Source of the DNA: Saturnia japonica
Lineage: Eukaryota; Arthropoda; Insecta; Lepidoptera; Saturniidae
Length of the DNA stretch: 64,000 bases
Direction: 5' to 3'
Assembly (NCBI GenBank): GCA_033032175.1
Contig: CM065308.1
Coordinates: 19,711,590 to 19,775,589 of the forward strand
Notes under the pieces: model-generated
Told to the model about the DNA's origin: nothing
What the model saw: only the letters and a program-made list of their open reading frames with translations
The model's database searches: none
In this document: piece after piece, positions 1-13,665 of the stretch
Position numbering within the stretch: the first letter of the stretch is position 1
Layout of the letters: each line of letters opens with the position of its first letter
Program-made: the position numbers and the translations under genes

Positions 1-1894
1 CTCCTCTCTCGAAGAACTCCAAATTGTAGTTTAAAAATTGAAAACAGTAAAATATAGCCTATAGCATTCAGGGTTAGTCTAGCTTTCCATTATTAGTGAA
101 ATAATTTTTTCAGAAGTGAATTAGTACTTCCAAGTAAAAAATTGCACAGTTTGAATTAGCAATGGATAGTTATCGGATTATAAATATAAAAAGTATTTTA
201 TATACTCTCATATCGTAAAATTCGAATTATAAACTTCAAAACGATTTTATATTGATATACTTTATGACCACAATACCGAAATTTAAAAATTGAAAACACT
301 TTTTCTCTAACAAAATAATGATATAATTTTATTTTACCAATACGATACAGGGCAAATTTATGTAGCATTACAAAAAAGTTTTCATTCCAATTTTTACTTA
401 CCTGTGGTAGCACCTACTTTAGCGCTTGCGCGGTGATGTGCTGGGTCTTGGCGTCAATCATACGTTTTCTTGTACTAAATTTTGTAGGCTTTTTTAATCT
501 TGCTCAAAAATGTCTTATAGCAGTGAATTTGATGAAAATTTGATTCCACCCGATATTTTAGAAAATATATATGATAAATGCTATCACGAATCTATGTCAT
601 GGCAAGTGCAAAAAAGGCTACATTGTTTTCGAAAAACTGTTTTCAGGAATTCTCATGTTCCTCGTTATGTTCTAAATACTCAATAATAAAGAGTACATTA
701 AACGTTTATAACTAAGTCGATATGTCGAAATATTCAAAACTAATTGCGTTATTGCAAAAAACGTGTCAAGGTTTTAAAGGAAAGAAAGCCAAAACGATTT
801 CACCCGAACAGTGAAATTAATTAATTAATTTTAATACCGCTCATTATGCAACGATTTCAAAAGCTACTATTTTACCAAAATACAATGTTAGCATATATTG
901 ACTTATATACTTTATTACGTTTATGCCAAATCAACACATACCCAACATTTTGAAGCCACCAGACCTACCGAACACACTGGGTTACCGTACCAACAATCCA
1001 CATTCCATCTTACGCGGGTCGGGGCATTTTTTTAGAAAGCTTTATTATGGGTTTCCCGTTCTTTTCACTCTAATATCCACTCAACACCTTAACGTTAAAG
1101 TCTTTTTTCCTATAATAATTCCAGAATGATACGTAATTAAGGTCGACGATCGTGAAGTTGCCTGATATTGTTTTATTTTTTATTTTTATATAGTTGAATA
1201 GAGGAACTCATAGATTAAAGTGTTCGACGTGTTAGTGTTTTGTTGCATGTATTGAAAGATGATGATAAAGTGATGTGAGATAGGAATTCTTTGTATTGTT
1301 GCTGTGGTTTATTCACTTTGGAGTCATAATAACAAAATTTCCTTAATTTGCGCAGAATTTGATTTAATTTTGCAGCCATACTTATTATTATTTGTAACTA
1401 CCTGGGCTCTCAAATGGTGTTCTATACTTTTCAATAACTCAACCACGTCATCAATACCAAATTTTTTCATAAAAACTTTTTCAGGATCATAACGACACCT
1501 TACTCATGTTATTGCTAAAATTCTAAAAAAAGATTTATCCAAATCGGTCCAGTCACTCTGAAGTGATGTGCTTATAAAACGAGCATAAAATTATTTTTAA
1601 TACAAAGATTACACCCATTTTTTAAATATTCCTATATAATAGGTAATAAATACTTTATAAGTAAGTTATCGGATACTAAAAAAAATCCTAACCTTGTCGC
1701 GCGTTGAGATCTTTTCGATGGAAATATATTACTTTTTTACTATTATAGTCTAACATATAAATACAATTTTAGCTAAAGTTAAGAGATGAAGTCATTGTAA
1801 ACGGTAATTTGCTAAGCGTTGACGAACTGGAAAATTAAGTAGAGTGCCGGTAGACATGGATAGGTGATTGGCGATAAATTTTCAACTTAAAGTG
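1..1894. other. No gene; AT-rich with a small ORF and a GC-richer patch
   Basis: Apart from the 58-codon frame at 510, I see only short chance frames. 900-1130 is somewhat GC-richer but shows no known motif. Confidence 0.5.
510..686 (+). CDS. Unidentified small ORF, 58 residues
   Basis: An ATG at 510 in a favourable insect context (caaaaATG) opens 58 codons to TAA 684-686. The peptide starts MSYSSEFDENLIPPDILENIYD, is acidic at the N-terminus and basic after residue 33, and has no domain I recognise. Upstream (400-470) is a short GC-richer segment. It could be a real micro-ORF, the first exon of a decayed transposon gene, or chance. The opposite strand carries a consensus-like splice donor (CAG|GTAAGT at about 405-397), which argues against a simple reading. 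Confidence 0.2.
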   Translation: MSYSSEFDENLIPPDILENIYDKCYHESMSWQVQKRLHCFRKTVFRNSHVPRYVLNTQ

Positions 1895-1985
1895 GGTAGC
1901 TAGCCGAGCGGTCATTAGAAAATGCCCTACCAATAACCTATGCTTTTATCATGATGCATTTCTTCTCATGTCAATAAACATGGTG
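1895..1985 (-). mobile_element. 3' fragment of SINE family 1
   Basis: The minus strand carries the 3' half only: ggtagggcattttctaatgac, then a diverged ctagctaccc. It matches the end of the copy at 50795-50936. Confidence 0.5.
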
Positions 1986-3694
1986 TTCGACAACGTAACC
2001 ACTGGCCGAGTATCATCGTTTCTAAACTTGCACCGTTAAAATATGATACCGACGAGAGAAATTAATTGTGACCCCCCTTGCGATTAATTTAATAGGCAAT
2101 TGTATTTTAAAATGTATACAATAAATCCCAAGTGCGGGAGCATCTGGTGGCTGTAATATGATAGAACGGAATTAATTATTGGCACCGATAGTGGTACCAC
2201 CCGCCGGTAGATCACTATCGGCCGCCTGACCCCCAAGTTCAATTATTGTGAATTGCTACGCCAGTGCGTGGCTCTCAAAGTTTTTAAAGCCCCTTTTGTT
2301 AAAACTTATTTATTTTTATACCACTAAAAACGAAAAAGAAACCGTGAATCCGCCATGGGTGTAACACAAAAATAAAATTATTTTTAAAGTACTGCACAAT
2401 CGAAGAATACGGAATACGGAAGGTTCATCAACACCTAAAGTTATTTAATTTTAAGTTTAGGGTTATGTTCTTTAGATGTAGGTATTTTATACAGTATGCT
2501 AGCGAAACCGACTATTTTTATATAGTATATATGTAGTTTTATTTTATGTAGAAATTTATGTAGTTTTGTAGAATTTGGATATGCTCCGATGGGGCTGGCA
2601 TAAACCACCGACTGTAAAAGTCATATAAATAAAGAGAATTACAAATAACAACAAAAATTATAGAGTAAAGGAAAATTAAGGCTGCATTTTTACCATAATA
2701 TATAATAGTCATTTTAAAATTCCGTACATGTACATATATCAAAGTAAAAAATATTACGATCAAAAATATCGTTCTAATTTTGTTTTGAAAAAAAAAATCA
2801 TACTTGAATTCAGGGATGAATAAAATTACTACGAGAAATGCTTTAAGTATTCAAACAAAATATTAAGTATTAGAAATGTAACAAGTATATTAAGCAGTTA
2901 AAAACAATACAAAGGAATAAAAACGAAACAGGATATTTATGATGCATTTCTTCTATTTCCAAAAATGTGTTATATTAACATTACACAATACGGAAGTTTC
3001 GAAGAAGCCATTTTTATACCAAAATTCCGACATTTATGTATGTATAAACGAAAAATGACAAATTATAGCATAGCGATTTTTTTTTTTTTTTATAGTATTA
3101 TAATTACTAATTAGACAAGTCCGCGACTTCATTCGCTTTAATTAGACTATAAAAATTAAATTTAAAAAAATCACTTACAAATCATTATCATTAATCATTA
3201 TTTTGACTTCCTATTTGTGAAATAGTTTTTAGAAACACAGCAGTAGCTCCGTGGTTTGCCTCCTTTAAACATACATAAAAATTTCACCTCTTTTTAATAG
3301 TAGTATAGATAAATATTGACAACCACAGACTTTACAAAATAGGCCATTGATAGTAAGATCTCCTTATGTATTATCTCGAATCTCGGATACACCGCGCCTT
3401 AAGCGGACACGAAGTAAACCCAAACTTTATTGAGTATTCTTTACATTGCTTCATTTATAAAGTGAAAGTTCCACTGGTTTTCTTATAACTATATTTTAAA
3501 TTGCTTGACATGGTAATATATAAATAACTTTGCTGCTCTGCAATCATACACCGTCATTCAATTAATTTAATATGAATTACCCGTTAATGATAATATAAAA
3601 TTAACGCTTGTAATATGTTACCGTCTAATAGAGGTATTGAACTCTAACTAACTTATGCTCATAATGGTCACAAAGAAGCCTTCTTACTACATAT
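1986..3694. other. No gene; AT-rich
   Basis: Holds the hairpin at 2185-2221. Otherwise A/T-rich sequence with short runs and no recognised repeat. Confidence 0.5.
2185..2221. other. Hairpin, 9-bp stem
   Basis: ccgatagtg (2185-2193) pairs with cactatcgg (2213-2221) over a 19-base loop, in a short GC-rich island. Confidence 0.6.
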
Positions 3695-3900
3695 ATATAA
3701 TATTATAAAGGCGAAAGTTTATGAGTGTTTTTACTTTTTAATTTGTTGCTTCTTCACGCTGAAACAGCTGGACAAATTTTGATGAAATTTGGTATGGAGG
3801 TAGCTGACACCCTGGATTAACATGTAGACTACTTTTTATGTCGACGTTTTCGTGGTTTCAGTGATTTCTTTTAAATTCAACCACGGGGCACAGCTAGTTC
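3695..3900 (+). repeat. Lepidopteran-type short repeat
   Basis: Starts 'aatattataaaggcgaaagttt', contains 'ctggacaaattttgatgaaatttgg' and ends 'caaccacggggcacagctagtt'. No ORF. The form is familiar from moth and butterfly intergenic DNA, but the family was not looked up. Confidence 0.6.
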
Positions 3901-6523
3901 CTTATGTTTGTAACTATCAGTACTAAAAAACTGTAAAAGAGAAGTTAAATTTCTTTGGCGTCATAAAACAAAAATAACTTTCTAAAATTTATAGCGCATG
4001 ACAATAGTATGTTCATGTAAGCCATCAATGACATAATTTTTACAAGCTTTTATTTAACTTGTCAGTATGGGTCAAATCTTGCAAGTGAATTTCCCCAACC
4101 GATTGAGCTGAAATTTTGCATACACGTTTAGTTTGGATGACAATTTATTATTAACTAAGTGACGTCATTCTAAATAACATATGGCGGACTCCCAAAAATG
4201 GTGGTCCGGTTATTTTTATGCACCCCCATGATATGGATATCAAATGAAAGGGTTTGCAGAAAAGAATACTAAAATAAATAAATAATAGACGACTTTTTAA
4301 ATACAAATTTAAAAGCTTATGCGCAAATTAAAATGGAGATAAGGAAATTCAAACTAAATAAATATCTTTCGCGTTACATACTACCTTCAAAATTATTTAA
4401 ATATTGAATAAAAGTTTGTATTTAAAAACTTTTTTAAAATTGTGTAATAATAATTTAACATTGTTTAAGTAAACATTATTGTAATTTGAATTAAATTAAT
4501 ATAACCAAATTAATATAAAATGTTTAATAGATAATTTTGAGTGTGTGTAATTGAAAACATGTGTGCGTAATATACGCGTGTACGCGTTTGTTGTAGGCTT
4601 GATCGATTCAAAATTTGATTTTAAATTAATAGTTTGTATTATATACATTAAATCGACCTCATTTAAATAAATTACTTCGGTATATTTCATGTTAGACGAA
4701 TAATAAGCCCGTCACAACAGATATTGTAACAAGTTAGTGCTTAACATGACAACTTGTAAATACGTATCGACGGACGCGAGACGGTCGGGCCATGCGGCAA
4801 TTGAGTGTGTAAATAACAAATTGCTTATCAAAACTTTGAAGCAACGAACACAAATTAAACAGATCAAGCTAGTCCTTTAATAGAAAAGCAAAACTAAACC
4901 GGAAGTTTCTTTATATAATTATTATTTAATTTCACTTGCATTAAATTGTTATTATTTTAATTTTAATTTATTTATTAAATTTGACGAACGTAAAAATAAA
5001 GAACAACATACAGACATAACAAAAGTCTTTCTTATATTATTATTTGTATATTATAAATACATATATTTAATCACAGTTTTGAAGAAGGAAAATGGGAAAA
5101 ACTAAATTAAAATTTTACATTAAGTGTATTCAGTCCGAGGTATATAGTCTTGTGCTGTAGTTGGGTTATTATGCACAAATAATATTTTTCTTTTAAAATC
5201 TATACTTAATTGTCTTACAAACCACGTTTCTTTTTAAGCTTTATAGATTTTAGATTACAAAGTACTGTGCAGTTGTATTGCGTAACTGAATATTAAAGAT
5301 TTGCCAATAATCTACCGTGGGTAGTCTATTAATTTAACTGAATAAGACACTCAACTTTTTATATAAATAGAAATCTCTGTATGTTTGTTGGTTAATGAAA
5401 ATTATACACTTTAGTTTTATTAATTATTGAAATATGTTGTTTATATCCAGAGAAAGATATACACGATTATATTAAATATTTTTTGTTAAAATAATGTTTA
5501 CTAATACAAAGTGAAATTATTATTACATAATTTAAAAGCCAGTAAATTGAATTCACTTTATTATCATAAAATATTCAGTGTCTTTATTTATCTTAAAAAA
5601 TAAATTTGTAATGTGTCCTTTTTTCGTGTCTATATAATTATAGTTACGCTTGTTATATAATATGTTTAAAATATACAGTTTTATATTATCCTTGCTGTTC
5701 TCAATACAATAATTCATCGATGTTGTAGACAAGCAGAATAAAAATTTTGAAGACACATATTTTTCTTTTGTTACGCGAAGGAATTAAGTATAACTTCTTA
5801 CGTGCGGACATAAAAGTACACATAAATTCCTACATAGCTCCATTTGGAGCTGTTTAGTAATTGTTTTTTTTTTCTAAGTGTATTGAAAATTGTTTGATTT
5901 CTTTCATTATGCGAAAAAAAATTGCTTCTGTTTTGGACTGAGATTGAATGTTTGAAATTTTAAATGATAACTTTAACAATATTATTATTAAAAAGGAAAA
6001 TTACAAAAATTTGTTTAATTTGGAACTACGTAAGTACATAAATTCTTAAGAAAGAGTGAAATGTTTTTCGAGTTCCAAGAAATACGACGACATTGCGCTA
6101 CGTAATTAAATTCTGTTCAACGAAAACAAATGACAAGTGGAGCCGCCGGCGGAGCCGGTCAAGAATTATGATTTATTTCTACGCTCTCTTGTTTATTACA
6201 AGGTGTTTGCTGGCATTCCGTTTGTCTGTATACACTTGTTTGTTAAATGTATGGTTGTTAAATTTGTATATTTTCTATTTAAACTAGTGGTATTGAGGAT
6301 CTTTTCTCAAAAACTAAACCTCTATAATAACCATTGCATATAATATTTCTTAATTCTCTTAGTAAATGTTTGTTGGCAATATTATAAAATTCTGTACCGA
6401 AAATCTCTATCTCTCTCTGTGCAAATGTTTGATCATCAATAGGTATATTTTATGTGTTTCACATTTGCAGTGTGAATGTAAACAGTGAATTTAATTATTT
6501 AAATGTATTTGTGGCACATAAAT
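3901..6523. other. No gene; very AT-rich
   Basis: Nothing beyond chance frames. The 4050-4260 block ('aaccgattgagctgaaattttgcatac', 'gatatggatatcaaatgaaagggtt') looks like an old repeat, and part of it recurs at 34870-34900. Confidence 0.45.
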
Positions 6524-6625
6524 CTATACAAATAAATAAAATTGAAGTGTCTCTTTGTAATGTCAAAATAACAGCTTTTTACCAAATGCATATGAAGGTA
6601 TATACGGCACGTATAGTTATATTAT
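6524..6625 (-). repeat. Interspersed repeat family X, short 3' fragment
   Basis: The plus strand reads aataaaattgaagtgtctct, then aaaataacagctttttacc. This is the last 100 bases of the family in reverse, next to another repeat at 6640-6960. Confidence 0.75.
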
Positions 6626-6639
6626 ACTTATATTATCAA

Positions 6640-6960
6640 TCTATACTTAATATTATAAAGCTAAAGAGATTGTTTGTTTGTTTGACCATATTAATCTCTA
6701 GAACTTCCAGTCAAGTTTCAAAAATTAATTTTATATTTCATAGCCTGTTGATTTATAAAGGTTATAAGCTACATAACTTCACTCTGTGACTCTAAGCAAT
6801 GGAACAGTAACCATGAATGTCAAACAATCCAGAAATCTGTAGGTAAGTACTTAAAGTGAGAATAATTATAGTATATAGGTGTCTTAGCTGCGGCGTGGTG
6901 TACAGTAGGAATAATAAATTTAACACGGGAAAACTGTTGGGAACAGCTAGAATTTATTTA
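6640..6960 (+). repeat. Interspersed repeat family N, copy 1
   Basis: Begins 'tattataaagctaaagagattgtttg', contains 'ctctagaacttccagtcaa' and 'aatgtcaaacaatccag', and ends with a degenerate 'acacgggaaaactg..gaacagctag'. Related copies at about 38085-38375 and 54220-54420. Ends of this form are common in lepidopteran repeats. Class undetermined. Confidence 0.65.
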
Positions 6961-9884
6961 GTAAGTGATTGGTGATTAAGTTTAAAAAACCGAGCGTTAA
7001 TTACAAACAATCATTGGGGTTGTACCTGCGCCATTCAGTCTGCTAACTTGAGGTCAACATTGATTAACAATATTTATTGCTTAGGTACGCAACGATTTAC
7101 AATCGATTGTGATGCAATCCACATGAACCAGCGCGCCCGTTTCAAATCTGATGGGAATCGATACCATTTCCGATCTTCTAATTTGGTACACACCATCTTA
7201 TATCGTTATCTCGTCTTAATGAAGACTTATGAGTTTCTTTGAGTATCATAAAATGGTTTTAGTAACAGTATATAGCTGGTGAGTGATTAATTTTGATTGA
7301 AAATTTTAATGAGTCCGCCGGATGGATGTTGGTACTGCTTCGTGTTTAAAAATTCAAAGTCTCTTTAAGATATTTCTAAACAACCTTTACCGTTCTATAC
7401 TAAAGGTTTTCTATCAAAGGCAAAGAATTACGTGATTCAGGCTTTTAACAAAAGTCAGCTCCGCAAACACGTTTTTCATAGGACGAATTGTAATTTAATG
7501 AATGAATACTTTATTGCATTTTAAGTTTGTACACTGGTGAGCTTCATGCTAAAAAGCATTTTCTACCAGTTAACCATCGGTAATGTGGAAAAACTTATTA
7601 TTGTCGGTATTGCAGTAAGAAATTAAATTTAAAAACAAAACAAACATGAGGAAACACAAAAATATAAAACTAGAAAAGTAATAAAATTTACATACAATAA
7701 TAATATATATATAAATAGATAACATATAAATAAATATAAATGCATCCAAAAACATATATACATACTTATATATCTAAAAATGTAAAAAATTTGATCACTC
7801 TATCTCTTGTTATTTTCACTCCATACAAGGAATTGCTAAACGATGGTTGTGTTAGTTCAATGCTTATCTTTTATCTTTAGCAGTTTCATGGCTCCTTCAT
7901 TTCGTTCTTTCGTGAACTAGTTCACTGTATAGGTATTTAAATTCAGATCTATAACACTAGACTACCTTTCCGTCCCTTATAAGGTATTTCACAACAGTGA
8001 AGCGATAGCATAAATTGCCAAATATTTCCTTTGAAATGGAAAAATCGTATTATGTAGTGTCAGCTATAATATACCAAATATAAATTAATTTTCCTATTTC
8101 TAAGCAAATTTTAGCGATTTCTGCCATCACTTTTCTATTACGAAATACGTAACAAGGGGGTGGGTCTGGCGTGAGCCTACACCGTTTATAAAAAGCACTA
8201 TACAGATTAAATAGAAAAAAAGAGTTACTAACTTTGCAATTGGTTTACTTTCAAAGTATTAAATTGAAATAATTGTATCGATTTAACATTTTATAAAACT
8301 TTTGCATTATTTTACTTTCTTTTTCTTCTATATATTTCTCTTTCTGAGCATTATAGTAAAACTAAAAGTGAAAAAGTGAAGCATATTCTTATACATTTTT
8401 TTTTGGTCGATTACGCCTACATTCTTCTTTCAATGAACTGAATGAGCGATGACAGGTTGATGTCGTAAATACAGTCATTAACTTCTGTTGGAAGTGGTAG
8501 TCCTTTTTTCTTTGTATGATCTAGGCTCTGAAGCTAACTACAATATTTAGTACTCTAATGTAATAATTTATTTTTTGTATAGGTATGTCGTAATACATAA
8601 ATCACAAACATATTAATCATGTATTGTAAATTGATTACTAATAATTCTGTATATGTTTTTGTTATAACACCTAAACTTACCTTATTAATAATATACAAAT
8701 AGGTAATACAATTTATTTTTGATTGATACTTTTAAGATCGTAATGAAATCACAGCATGAAGGTTTCGCAATTTATCAACTTTCAGTTGAATATCTGTCGC
8801 CAAGCGAGTGCTTGGTGCTTGCACCATTAGGTTTATTAATTAGGCACAATATAATTTTCAACTTTGAAATCTACATCAGATGAAACTATTTTTGAACGAG
8901 AAAGGTTTAATATTTATAAATTATTAAAAAACAATTTATGGCAACACAACATACAGTTAGGAGAGTTTTGGCGGAATATTATTCTCACATGTAAGATTTT
9001 TTAAATACATATTTCGTAATATATTAACAATGTAGTTACCATTTTCTTAGAAAACTGAACAATAGGCTAAAAGGACCATATAAAGTATGTTCGTAATCAA
9101 TTAAAAGCATAAATATAGTTAGGATGGCCTAGAGGCTATGTCCCATGATTTCCTTATATCTATATAAGGAGACGATCATAATACATTAAGAATATCTAAA
9201 AATTAGAGGATAGATACTACAGCGTGTTAATGTTACCAAATGACAAAAATTAGCTTATAAAAATTGGCAAGTGTCTCATCTTTTAAGAATTATTTGTATA
9301 AAATTAGCATCATTTCTAAAACAGTAGTATAATATATTATAACGAGTTAGAAATTGGAGTCAGGTTATATTATATTATTACCTTTCGAACGGTTAATATT
9401 TACGTGTTTCGAAGATTCAAGTTTGATTTTTTATTATGGTCTCATTGGAGTTATAATATGTATAAATAGCAGATGATATGAACCTGACAATTGCGAGCGC
9501 AACGCTACCTTTATGTCGACCGTTGTTCATAATATCTACGCTCTGTGAGATTAACCTTGTTTTATGGTATTCTACGACATTAGGCGCACAGCGTATTGTC
9601 TATCTGTCTAATATGTCAGATACCTGTTTTTACGTTTCTATATGGATGTTGCGAGTGATTTGTATGCGACAAGCATCGCTAAACGACAGCCGATACTAGT
9701 CCGGTACAAGTCTCAATAGACTGTTATCTTTCCTTTCTACTGCATACCATGTCGAGTTTGCCGAGAGTTTTATGATTTTTTTTTTGTGTAATAAACTCGA
9801 GATCCGCATTTGTCCAGTTTGTCGAGGTAAATATGCTTTAACAGTTTATCGATAATAATTGAACATTTAGAGATGTTGGTTTTT
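6961..9884. other. No gene; AT-rich
   Basis: Scattered repeat scraps (for example 'acgtaacaagggggtgggt' at 8148). No structure with defined ends. Confidence 0.45.
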
Positions 9885-10135
9885 ATATTATTACGGTTCC
9901 GTACGTAAAATAAACAAAAAAAACGGAAGACATATAGGTTCACTTTGTAGTCCGTCTATCTGTCTGAGTGGCGGTATGTCATGGCCAATTTTCATAGAAC
10001 AGCTTGGAGTATCAAAATCCAATTAATATCGGGTACTATTTTTGAAGTGAAAACTTCTATAGGAAGGTTCGGATAGGGAGTAAATTCATGTAAGTCGTCA
10101 TCGACATGGTCACGTGACGTGTTAACGATTACTTA
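9885..10135 (+). repeat. Repeat with 'acggttccgtac...gtccgtctatctgtctg' block
   Basis: Recognised by ttacggttccgtacgtaa, then aacggaagacatatagg and the ctatctgtctg run, a common arrangement in lepidopteran repeats. Diverged; ends not defined. Confidence 0.5.
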
Positions 10136-10377
10136 TGTTACACAATTATAATTTTAAAGGTTAGTATTTCTTATTTCCAATTATATATGTATTTTCTTAA
10201 TTAATATTAATAATAGTAATTTCTATTATTGTTATTATTATTAATTCTATCATTTGAAGTTTAGGAAAAATGTTTATATTTTTCACTTTTGTCGGCAGTC
10301 CTCATGAATGCTTTGAATTTTCTTTAAATTGGGTTTCACTTGGATCACACCACAGAGAAGGCTACATTGTGCGGAAC

Positions 10378-10617
10378 CCCAATTATTTTTCTAAAATAAA
10401 TATAGCATAAAAGTTACTCTATATAATATTAGCTATCTGTTAGTCAAAGTCCCGTCAAAATCGGTTTAACCGTTTCGGAAATTAGTTGGAACAAACATAT
10501 AGATAAAAATGTTAAAAATAGGTTTTTGTCATAAGTACCATACATACTTTCATGTGCATTTAGTAATGATATGTTTTTTGAAATTACAAACAGACACTTC
10601 AATTTTATTATTTGTGT
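10378..10617 (+). repeat. Interspersed repeat family X, 5'-truncated copy
   Basis: Only the 3' 240 bases are present, from the 'ttagctatctg..agtcaaagtcccgtcaaaatcgg' block to gacacttcaattttattattt. Confidence 0.8.
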
Positions 10618-11171
10618 AATTTTGGTACTTTAGATGTAATTCTGGTTTATAGAAGCGAATGGCAATATAGAACATTTAGTGAGGATTGACGAGTGAGTTG
10701 GTAGCGAGGCTGGTTTTTGCGGGACGGAAAGCCCTCGATCAGTGGCGCCCACGTTACGACGACAACTCGGTTGTTAATTAAAATAAATTATTGACCTGCC
10801 ACGGTGGGATCGATGACGACACACGAGATGTTGTGATTAGAGACACGTTCGATGCAAATGTTCACAGATTTGTTCGTATGACAATTTTCAAATCTTTTTT
10901 AAAACTTACACTTGTTTTAGTAGTGGGTTAAATCGAAAGCTGCTCGCGCATCATGTGACATGATTAAGTAAACCAGCAATGAAAATACTGTAAATTGATT
11001 TTGCTGACGTAAAACTAATGTAGCGTTTTAAATATAAATATTATTATAATTTGAAAAATATGCAACGTAAATTCATGACACTTTTTTTTTAATCGTTTAA
11101 AATAAATTTTTCGTGGAATAATTAAATTAAAATAAATAAACTATTATTATAATGCTTATTTGTACAAAGTG

Positions 11172-11385
11172 AAGCAATCATAGCTCAGTTGTTAGTGTGT
11201 ACGGACTCGGCGTCGATCGACGTGACTTCGAATCCCTGCGAAGAGCCTGATCGCCCGGTGAAGGAAAACATCGTGATGAAACTATAGCATGTTGGTAGGG
11301 CTGTCTTTCGGCAGCCGCACTTGACAGCCAGTCTTCCACTAAGCTTAGCATGCTACCACCTTGGGCCACATCGTCACTTAAAATA
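11172..11385 (+). mobile_element. tRNA-derived SINE (family 1)
   Basis: The head resembles a pol III promoter: an A-box-like tagctcagttg near 11183 and a B-box-like cttcgaatccc near 11227. A body follows with ggtgaaggaaaacatcgtga, and the unit ends in AT-rich sequence. A reverse copy lies at 50795-50936 and a 3' fragment at about 1895-1985. It is too diverged from any tRNA to be a functional tRNA gene. Confidence 0.78.
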
Positions 11386-12382
11386 AGGTCAGATTGTGAC
11401 CGCGACGCAAAACCTATAACGATATAAAAAAACGTTAACTTATTTCAACACGATTAAAAATAAAAACGGTTTGTAAAGAAAAAACAAAAATAATTATGTC
11501 AGAACATTTAAAAAAAATACAGGCTAATTGAAACCCTCTATTCTTGAACTCGGTTAAAAACAAAATACAACTGAACACAAATTATTAAAATTACAATTAA
11601 ACATTAGCAACTTTACTGTAACTTAAGCCTTTAAGTTATTCAGAAATAGAATCTCATGGTTATATAGACTGATATAATTATATATAGTCAGATAATATCG
11701 TCAGATAAGATCAATAGTCAGATAATATTATTTGAGGTATAAATTAATGTATGGAAGCCCGTGTCAAAATTTAAATAATATTCGTCAAATAAAGTTATCT
11801 GTTATTATCAATATATTATTAAGATCTGAATATATTACTAATTAAATTGCTCCTTTATTTAAGACAGGTCGCTTATCGTTAAATGTCAACCGTAACTTAG
11901 CAGCATTATCGCAACCAAAGAAACTACACATTCAATTAATTATTAACTTTATGTATGTATATTAGCACTCTGATTCCTTAAAATATGCTATTCGATATGT
12001 GTTATTCTGAAGTGTATATTTTAACAGTCTAACATAATAACATTTTTATTCTTGGAGTTGTTATACCTATTCGTCATCATGACGCTTATGGACGGTAACC
12101 GTCATACGGTCACGAGAAGCCAAAATTAGATAGTAATTATTTAGTAATTGACTCATAAACTCACTTTAGGCATTCTATTCCTGAAGTGTAAGTAATAATG
12201 TTCTCAATGCCTTTCAAAGCTATCTAATGTGTAAATGTATATTAAAAATAATAAACAATTTTCACTGGATTATTTCTCGTCAGTAGTAGTATTAAAATAT
12301 TTCCTTCAGAATCGTGCCGATTATTTATATCATAATATTCTGACATATAGCGGGTTAGTCTCGCTACAAACAAAGTAAATGT

Positions 12383-12661
12383 TGACTTTGTTACATTGAT
12401 AATAAAGTATATTTTCAATGAACCCGCTACTTTGACAGCAAATTGGCAGGTAGTAAAATTTTAGGCGAGTTTATTTAAGCGCTTAGGATTACCATGAGTT
12501 ATGATGACTTTTATACATGTTTTATTACTATCACAACCACATTTTTTTTGAGTCTATTATGAGCATTTTTTTTCAGTCTTTTCGAGTTCTCCTTTGGCTT
12601 GTTTTGATAGAGACTAAAATTGTGAGATGCGTGCGTGTCACACTGTGTCGGAAGTACGGCA
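12383..12661 (+). repeat. Direct repeat, copy 1, beside the RNase H LINE
   Basis: Aligns with 13663-13912 through shared blocks: 'ataaagt', 'actttgaca', 'tttaggcga', 'ccacatttt', 'gtctt ttcgagtt', 'actaaaattgt', 'gcgtgcg' and 'ggaagtacg'. It ends exactly where the LINE poly-A tail begins. Confidence 0.75.
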
Positions 12662-13665
12662 TTTTTTTTTTCTTTAATAATTGACTTTGTCGCATTGCGA
12701 CTATGAAGCCCCATAAATACCTCACAAATATTATACAATTTTCTAATAAATTTGAAACATAATTATTAATTCTTATCAGGTAATTTTGCGATTCTATATA
12801 ATATTTTCGCACTCTGAGACAGAGGGTTTGACAGCATCGAATTACAAATACCCACCTCCATGGATCGCGTCATTTTAAGTAAATTTCTACAATTTTCATA
12901 CTTAACACATTCCACCAAATTGTGATGTACATCCTCAACCACACAACATATCGTGCAATCAGGTGATACTACTTTTCTTATTAAATGTAAAAACTTATTT
13001 GATGAAATATGTTTTGAGCGAAGTAGGAGAGCTACTCTACAAGTCCGATCTACTCAACATTGTTTGATCGATCCATGGAAAATCAAAATGAGGCTGTGGT
13101 TGTATAGTCTTATACCAGATTCCTTTTTATTGCCATCTCTTATCAAAGTACATCTTCCACATATCTTTACAATAAGATTTAACTTCAGACAAGTACTCAC
13201 TATGAATAGGAGTGATCTGTATAGGAATACCGTCATATGCAGCTTGGTTAGCCAATAAGTCAGCTTGTTCATTACCATCTAATTCAATGTGAGACGGAAT
13301 CTATTGAAATATTATTGTTTTACCACTATATTGGAATCAAAAAATTGATTTTAATATCGAATAGGCAATCGGAATACCTCGGCCACATGCTTTAAAGCGC
13401 TTTTTGAATCCGTCAAAATTACAAACTTTTGACATTGTAAAGATTCAATATAAGATAAGTCTTCAATTATTTAGTATTACTCAAAGATTGTTTATATATT
13501 AGAATCAATGTCTTTGTTTACGTGGCTGTTGAAACAAGGATCAAAAAAGGTGGCACCGCTTCCATTATTTCTTTTAGAGCCGCACATAAATTATATAGAA
13601 GTTCATTAAGATGTTGAATATTATATCAAATTTGTCAATTGTATCGGGGTTATAATATGTTTGGA
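12661..13665 (-). pseudogene. Decayed LINE 3' end with RNase H domain
   Basis: The minus strand, read in shifting frames, gives an RNase H-like series. A DGSK-like start with GSKRNNGSGA lies near 13580. The second acidic motif LTDSKSAL is at about 13415-13391, and GNEQADLLANQ at about 13280-13243. The LINE tail follows, with KTIQPH and FPWIDQ, then CxxCxxxEDVHHNLVEC near 12945-12900. Several stops and frameshifts make it non-functional. Ten A (T 12662-12671 on the plus strand) mark the 3' end. RNase H after a reverse transcriptase is typical of the I, R1 and Loa group and of some Jockey relatives; the reverse transcriptase itself is missing here. The exact clade is undetermined. Confidence 0.82.

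Noticed and set aside
11178..11369. Possible tRNA gene at the SINE head
   Set aside because: A- and B-box-like motifs are present, but no cloverleaf with a matching acceptor stem is seen, and the rest is SINE body.
12953..13258. 101-codon plus-strand frame
   Set aside because: Antisense shadow of the RNase H LINE remnant.
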